Shown in pieces: positions 59,366-64,000 of a stretch of DNA of 64,000 bases; the stretch's first letter is position 1; every line of letters begins with the position of its first letter. The position numbers were made by a program, and so were the translations under genes. This DNA is from Bactericera cockerelli (taxonomy: Eukaryota; Arthropoda; Insecta; Hemiptera; Triozidae). The notes below the pieces were generated by a model that was given only the letters and a program-made list of their open reading frames with translations, had not been told where the DNA came from and did not search any database. The stretch lies in assembly GCA_024516035.1 (NCBI GenBank), contig CM044958.1, positions 7,120,362-7,184,361 on the forward strand. The letters run 5' to 3'.

Positions 59366-60645
59366 CCGTAATTCCAATCAGTTAACTGATTCAGTTTCTT
59401 TCCCAAATGGTGTAACCATTTCTTAGAATGGAACTCAGTACTTCTAATAGATAGTAGAGTCTAGCTTTGTCAGGGCAGGAGACACTGATCATCAGCGTCC
59501 TTATCAGGGTTCGTTAAGAAGGGCATCCAGTCGTAAAATGTGGAAGTAGGAGTGACACTAAATAGCCTCAACCATAAAGAATCCTTCCATAACCATGACT
59601 TTACAGATGGACACGTAGAGTAAGTAAGTATTTGAGGAAGTAACCAATTTGAACAAGCATTGTGCAACACCTTTCAACGAGCTTTCTTTTCAGTGCTAAC
59701 ATGAAAAGTTTTCTAATAAAACCCGGATGTATACTGACGATGAAAAAAATAAAATGTCTGAAGGCATTTTTTGTTCTTTTGACACAGAATTTTATTCAAT
59801 TATTTATAGTACTCCGTGATTGATTGATGTTTAAAACGCTTTCAATTTAGACGGAAGATGAATCCCTTGGAAGTTTTTCTCGAAGTTCACTGATTTTTTC
59901 GTTTGAAAGAAAAATATACATTTTAATGTGTTGAAATTGTGACATTGTTGTAATAATTGAATGCTTTGAAGATGGTTAGTTGGGATTCTTTTTTTATTAA
60001 ATCAATTTTAGTAAATCTTAAAATGTATGTAGGACTTTTTCTGTGAAAAACAGAAAACGGAAATAAACAATGATCGAATATAATTATTGTGCCTTTCAAT
60101 CGTCCTCATTAGCTCGATTGATAAGACTGGAAATAGAACACCCCCGTCGTGAAATGACCATAAAGTTGAAATCGACGTTAATTCTATAAAAATACTGTTA
60201 TGCAACTTGAAATAACCATCTGAATTCTGAATATACGAGTATGTCACATACTGACTGTTTTATATGTGGCCACAGCTTTGAGAGTAATTTCAACTTTAAC
60301 AACAAAAATATTGCACTACAAGAGTTACACTTTTTGACAGGGATAAACTTGTTTTTTCCAAGTTACTTATTGTTCGGTGCCGGCAACATGACAGAGTAGA
60401 AAGCAATTTTTAGAAAGCAATTTTTAATTTCAACATTGTCATGCTGTCAAAATTTGGAGGGAATTTTATTTTTTAATCAGAATGCTCTCGGAAGTCTCGG
60501 AGAAAAGTTTGCAGGAGAGACTTGCTTGAAAACAGTAGACAAATATTTGAGTTTGCTGAATTGAGATAGCAAGGGATGGTCTTTAGTTAAACAAGGTGTC
60601 TACAGAGGATTGGGAGGAAGAGTTTGCCTGTCCAGGAGTGCTGTC
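59366..60645 (+). other. No recognisable gene; SINE traces
   Basis: At 60107-60185 a T-type A box (TTAGCTCGATTGATAAGACT) is followed by a 5S-type tail (ACACCCCCGTCGTGAAATGA, CCATAAAGTTGAAATCGACG), a short composite remnant. GAAGGGCATCCAGTCGTAAA at about 59520 looks like a dispersed-element word but could not be placed. No gene. Confidence 0.45.
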
Positions 60646-60748
60646 TCCTTAGTAGGCGGCCACAACGAGAACCCTTTACCCTAGACCCTACACCTAGATA
60701 GAGACAATTTTCGGGACTCGGTTGAGGCCGCTTACATTTAATAACATG
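60646..60748 (-). repeat. Dispersed GGCCGC repeat, inverted copy
   Basis: Minus strand: AATTGTCTCTATCTAGGTGT, AGGGTCTAGGGTAAAGGGTT, CTCGTTGTGGCCGCC matches 1416-1530. Confidence 0.55.
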
Positions 60749-60787
60749 GTTTGATTAGGCTTCTTCAAATCAAATGTTCCTCTACTT

Positions 60788-61793
60788 TAGAGTTGCCGCG
60801 ATTAATCGAACTAATCGATTAATCGATTATTAATAATCGATTATTTGATAATCGATTAACGATTAGTGACTAGTCAGATAATCGATTAATCGATTATTTT
60901 CATGTCGATTAATCGATTATTTTGGACTATCTACTATCTAGTTAATATAGTACTTATAGTTATCTAGATCTAGCAAGCACCTTGGGATTGGGGGAAAAAA
61001 AAGTAAAAATTGGGGGATTTTTTTTAATTTTTTCTCCTTTTGTTAATACTTTTTCGTTTGTTTTATAATTTGTTTTGTTTGTTTTCTTACTTTTGTTTTA
61101 TATTTTGTGTTTTTGACCTGTGTTAGCAACCCAAGTGTTGATCAACACCAAATATATATTTCAATTCAATTCAATTCAATATATTATTATGATACTAGCT
61201 GACCCAAGAGACGTTTTTCTGTTCAATACTTAAAAAAGAAGAGAAAGCAATTTTATCATTATAGCAATGAGAATGATACATGGTTTATAGGGTATATGTG
61301 TTTCTTTCTCTAAACATAACAGAAAACAAATCACCCATTGCCAGGTGTCGTTTTTTTTTTATCAACCTGTGACATTCAACATGTCAAACTATGACAACTT
61401 GTTTTTTAAATTGATAAAATATATGCCGTCGTGACAAACTATATAAAAAGAAAAAAAATATTAATAAAATCTAGTTAGGTGATAAAATTGGTATTTTTTT
61501 TTTTTTTTTTTTTTTTTTCAGAGTGGGCACTATAGATCCAGTAGAGGTCAAAATTGGCTCAATTAGTATCTAATTAAAGGAAAAGATATGAGAAATGATA
61601 ATATGAAATAAAAATAATATGTTGTCGCGACAAAAAAAAAAGTAAAAATTAGTCAAAGTCAATTTTTGGTTAATTTCAGATAATCGTCAAATAATCGATT
61701 AATCGATTATTTGAGTGTCGATTAATCGATTGCCAACGAGTCCGATTAATCGATAATCGATTATCGAGATTTGAACTAATCGCGGCAACTCTA
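60788..61793. mobile_element. 1006-bp hAT-like element with ATCGATTA-rich ends
   Basis: Ends TAGAGTTGCCGCGATTA and TAATCGCGGCAACTCTA are perfect 17-bp inverted repeats. CTCTACTT flanks both sides (60780-60787 and 61794-61801), an 8-bp target duplication as expected for hAT. The first 130 and last 130 bp are filled with ATCGATTAATCGATTATT-like subterminal repeats, likely transposase-binding sites. No transposase is encoded; the interior holds a likely nested retroposon fragment. Confidence 0.9.
61125..61200. mobile_element. Retroposon tail and Helitron-type end inside the hAT-like element
   Basis: GTTGATCAACACCAAATATA, then (ATTCA)4 and ATATTATTATGATACTAGCT. The ATTCA repeat looks like a LINE tail; the minus-strand CTTGGGTCAGCTAG then T resembles a Helitron 3' end but lacks a good hairpin. 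Confidence 0.4.
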
Positions 61794-61909
61794 CTCTACT
61801 TTGTCCCGGCCATATAAGTTTCATTACGTAAATTATACACTCTTTGCCGTCGTTTTATTCAACACTTTTCAAGATGTGGTATTATAATTTTACAAAGTGC
61901 TTTGACGAT

Positions 61910-62035
61910 CACATTAGCTTCATCGATAAGGCGGGGGACTAGGTCAGTGGTTCAAGTTCCGGTTTCAACGTAGATTTAGTGAAACGAGTTGTGATATCAC
62001 GAAAGTGATTGACACAAACATGATAACTTTTAATT
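61910..62035 (+). mobile_element. Family T SINE with head deletion
   Basis: TTAGCTTCATCGATAAGGCG, GGGGACTAGGTCAGTGGTTC (about 15 bp of anticodon arm missing), body TTCAACGTAGATTTAGTGAA, GTGATATCACGAAAGTGATT, ATGATAACTTTT. Confidence 0.8.
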
Positions 62036-62440
62036 TCAAGATATTTGTCTTATATTTTTCCCAACATCTAATCAAGACTTCTCTCTTATAACTTACCACA
62101 ATTATGAATCCAAATCACAAAATAATCCTCGATGCAGTCTAAGAACTCTTTGTGCAAATCTAATTTGTTTCTCCTTCCCAGGGATTAGTCCCGCTGATTA
62201 GAATCTTGCTGACTTACATTACCGTCTGAGTTTGCAGCCAAGTCGCTGCGGCGTAATGAGTGTAATTGCGTTATGCACGCCCGAGTGAGTCAGCACAATG
62301 CAATGTTTAATGCTGATTTCTTCCGCTCGGAGGCAGAATGGGAAGGATTAAGGAACTCGTCACAGATTCTCGGTGTCTTCGTTTGAGAAGTGAAGAGACA
62401 GTTACACAAAAGAGTCCGTTTTTAAGCTAGATAACTGTTG
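62036..62440. other. Unique GC-richer segment, possible conserved noncoding DNA
   Basis: 62170-62360 is non-repetitive and clearly more GC-rich than its surroundings, with TTGCAGCCAAGTCGCTGCGG, TGTAATTGCGTTATGCACGC and a TGAGTCAGCA word (an AP-1/Maf-type site). It has no long frame. It could be a regulatory element or an unrecognised repeat; the call is speculative. Confidence 0.35.
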
Positions 62441-62444
62441 GAAT

Positions 62445-62585
62445 CATCGACCTCAGTAGCTCGATCGATAAGGCGGCGGACTTGTAATCTGGAGGTCGGC
62501 GGTGCGAGTCCTATGAAGCAAAAAAATGGTAGATCAAGTTTGATTAGTTGTGAGATCATGATGTAAACGTGATAAACAAAAACTA
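62445..62585 (+). mobile_element. Family T SINE
   Basis: TCGACCTCAGTAGCTCGATC, GATAAGGCGGCGGACTTGTA, ATCTGGAGGTCGGCGGTGCG (B box mutated to GGTGCGAGTCC), body AGATCAAGTTTGATTAGTTG and GTGATAAACAAA. Confidence 0.8.
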
Positions 62586-63510
62586 AGTAAAGAGAACTAA
62601 TTTTAAGTCAAAAAACGCTTGCATACGAGTCTGCAACCATTGGGACATTTTCATCTTTACTATTCAAGGTCTGAAACTCAACTGACCAAATTTCGTATTT
62701 TGCGCATGACACATATTGTGCGCATGACACATACTTCTTCTCTTCTCTCTTTTTATAATTTAATATTTCGTTACATAATTTCGTTACATAATTTCGTCAC
62801 ATAATTTCGTTACATAATTTTGGTTATGTGCCAGAGCAAAGACATGAAAATGTCAAAACGGTATACCGGTTTAGGTAACGGTTTATCGCTGTATGTAACG
62901 GCCGAAACGGATAAATTCTGACCGAGTTTTTCCGTTCCGGCTTGGCCTGTTTGTAAAGGTAAACTGCCCTGAAGTAATGCGAAAGGGGTTCCGGGGGCTC
63001 CGGGGCACAGCTACCTTTTTACTTTACTTATCCTATAGAAACGAAAGTTATAATAAATTTATAGAAACACACTACATTTTCGATCGTCAGTTTTTTTCTT
63101 TCTCTTTTCAAGCATGGGACTAGAGAGGAGGTAGAAATCAATTATGTATTTTCTAAATTAGCACGCAGCACGCTATCTCATTACAAATATTTCATTTCCA
63201 ATCAGCATTATCATCAGCAGGACGGAAGCTTTTCTTGTACTGCACTAATTGCATCTGAATCAATGAAGAACTTGTATGTATAGGTAATGGTATCACTCAG
63301 GGGAGAGGGAAGAGGGGTTGTCTTTCAAGTGCTTTTTTGTAAATGTTTGATTTTCATCTACCGAGAATATTCTTAGAATTGGCTATCTCACGTCACAAAA
63401 TGAACTGTGAATATTGTGGCAGTTTTATAAGGAAGTATTCCTTCGTAGGTACCTACTTAAAATTTCAAGGACATCGACTACCAAGCATTGCTAGTCGATT
63501 GGGTGACGGC
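62586..63510. other. No recognisable gene; short tandem repeat
   Basis: TTACATAATTTCG repeats four times at 62769-62820; TGCGCATGACACATA occurs twice at 62700-62730. AACGGTATACCGGTTTAGGT at 62860 is a small palindrome-bearing patch. No gene. Confidence 0.5.
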
Positions 63511-63514
63511 CATG

Positions 63515-63715
63515 TTGACTTGTAATGTAAACAATCTAGCGCATAGATCCGTGATCTGTGGATCGGATCCCACCCAATGCTTGGATTTTTTTCTCATTTA
63601 TTTGAGTATATGACCACGTAATGATACAACTCTGAGGGTCAGGTACTCAAGTGGTAGAAAATGCTTTGAGCATTAATTTCGCCTGGCAGTTATCTTCCAC
63701 TAAAGAGATAGATAA
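63515..63715 (+). mobile_element. Family S SINE, diverged
   Basis: GTAAACAATCTAGCGCATAG, GATCGGATCCCACCCAATGC, ATTTGAGTATATGACCACGT, GTAGAAAATGCTTTGAGCAT, TAATTTCGCCTGGCAGTTAT, CTTCCACTAAAGAGA. The anticodon arm is replaced. Confidence 0.75.
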
Positions 63716-64000
63716 CTCTATTTTACTTCCTTCTTTTGCCTCCTATACAATATATCACTTTAATTTTTTTTTTTTTTTTGCATTTTTTTTTTAATTTTGG
63801 AAGTTGGCATTCATTTCTACAAAGATTTAGAAAAATCAAAAACCGATTAAAGCAAATAATATTATAGAATACTGAACAATAAAAAAATACAAAGCATACA
63901 TACATAAAGTACAAAGACATTTTACCAACAAACAAACAAAAAATACAGAACATACATAAAATACAAAAAGACAGAAAATGCAGAAAATCAAACTATACTT
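63716..64000. other. AT-rich end of window
   Basis: T-runs at 63765-63796 and A-rich CATACATA words; no gene. Confidence 0.5.

Noticed and set aside
59510..59545. GAAGGGCATCCAGTCGTAAA as a known retroelement fragment
   Set aside because: The word recalls dispersed elements in other animals, but only one short match is present and I could not place it.

Overview
This is eukaryotic, almost certainly animal, intergenic or heterochromatin-like DNA. It is AT-rich, full of long CT/GA tracts and microsatellites, and dense in transposable elements of metazoan type: short Pol III-derived SINEs, APE-type LINEs, Helitron-type elements, hAT- and mariner-like MITEs. An arthropod, perhaps an insect, is my best guess from the 5S rRNA sequence and the element types; the species cannot be named from the sequence. 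I found no host protein-coding gene. The only long credible coding regions are retrotransposon reverse transcriptases.

Layout. 1-1000: two nearly identical, head-to-head 5S rRNA genes plus a remnant of a third. 1.1-3.8 kb: two short Helitron-like elements around a foldback element that carries a 45-bp minisatellite. 3.8-18 kb: pyrimidine tracts, SINEs, LINE 3' tails and a 245-bp MITE with 64-bp arms. 18.2-21 kb: a 5'-truncated LINE with one frameshift (minus strand). 22.5-30 kb: a short Helitron, an 884-bp foldback element with ~400-bp arms, and then the most striking locus: two Helitron-like elements joined exactly head to tail (minus strand), one of them split by a 3.5-kb LINE whose 1165-codon frame is open but carries FADN instead of FADD at the reverse transcriptase active site. 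30-64 kb: dozens of SINEs (including a tandem tetramer), nested MITEs, minisatellites, further LINE tails, and a 1-kb hAT-like element whose ends are built from ATCGATTA repeats.

Family labels used below (mine). T: SINE with a tRNA-Thr(TGT)-like head. S: SINE with a long-variable-arm, Ser/Leu-like tRNA head. Y: SINE whose head contains GGCGTAATGGTTGTGAC. G: SINE whose head begins GTCCCGGTAGCTCAG. 5S: SINE with a 5S rRNA head. L: LINE 3' tails with the hairpin GATTGCC..GGCAATAAC. A: retroposon fragments containing CACAGACCACAAGCGTCT.

How the parts interact. The elements move one another: 5S- and tRNA-headed SINEs share a central domain, LINE tails sit inside SINEs and inside other LINE tails, a hAT MITE sits inside a SINE with an 8-bp target duplication, and a LINE sits inside a Helitron. 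All calls come from reading the sequence; no database search was possible.
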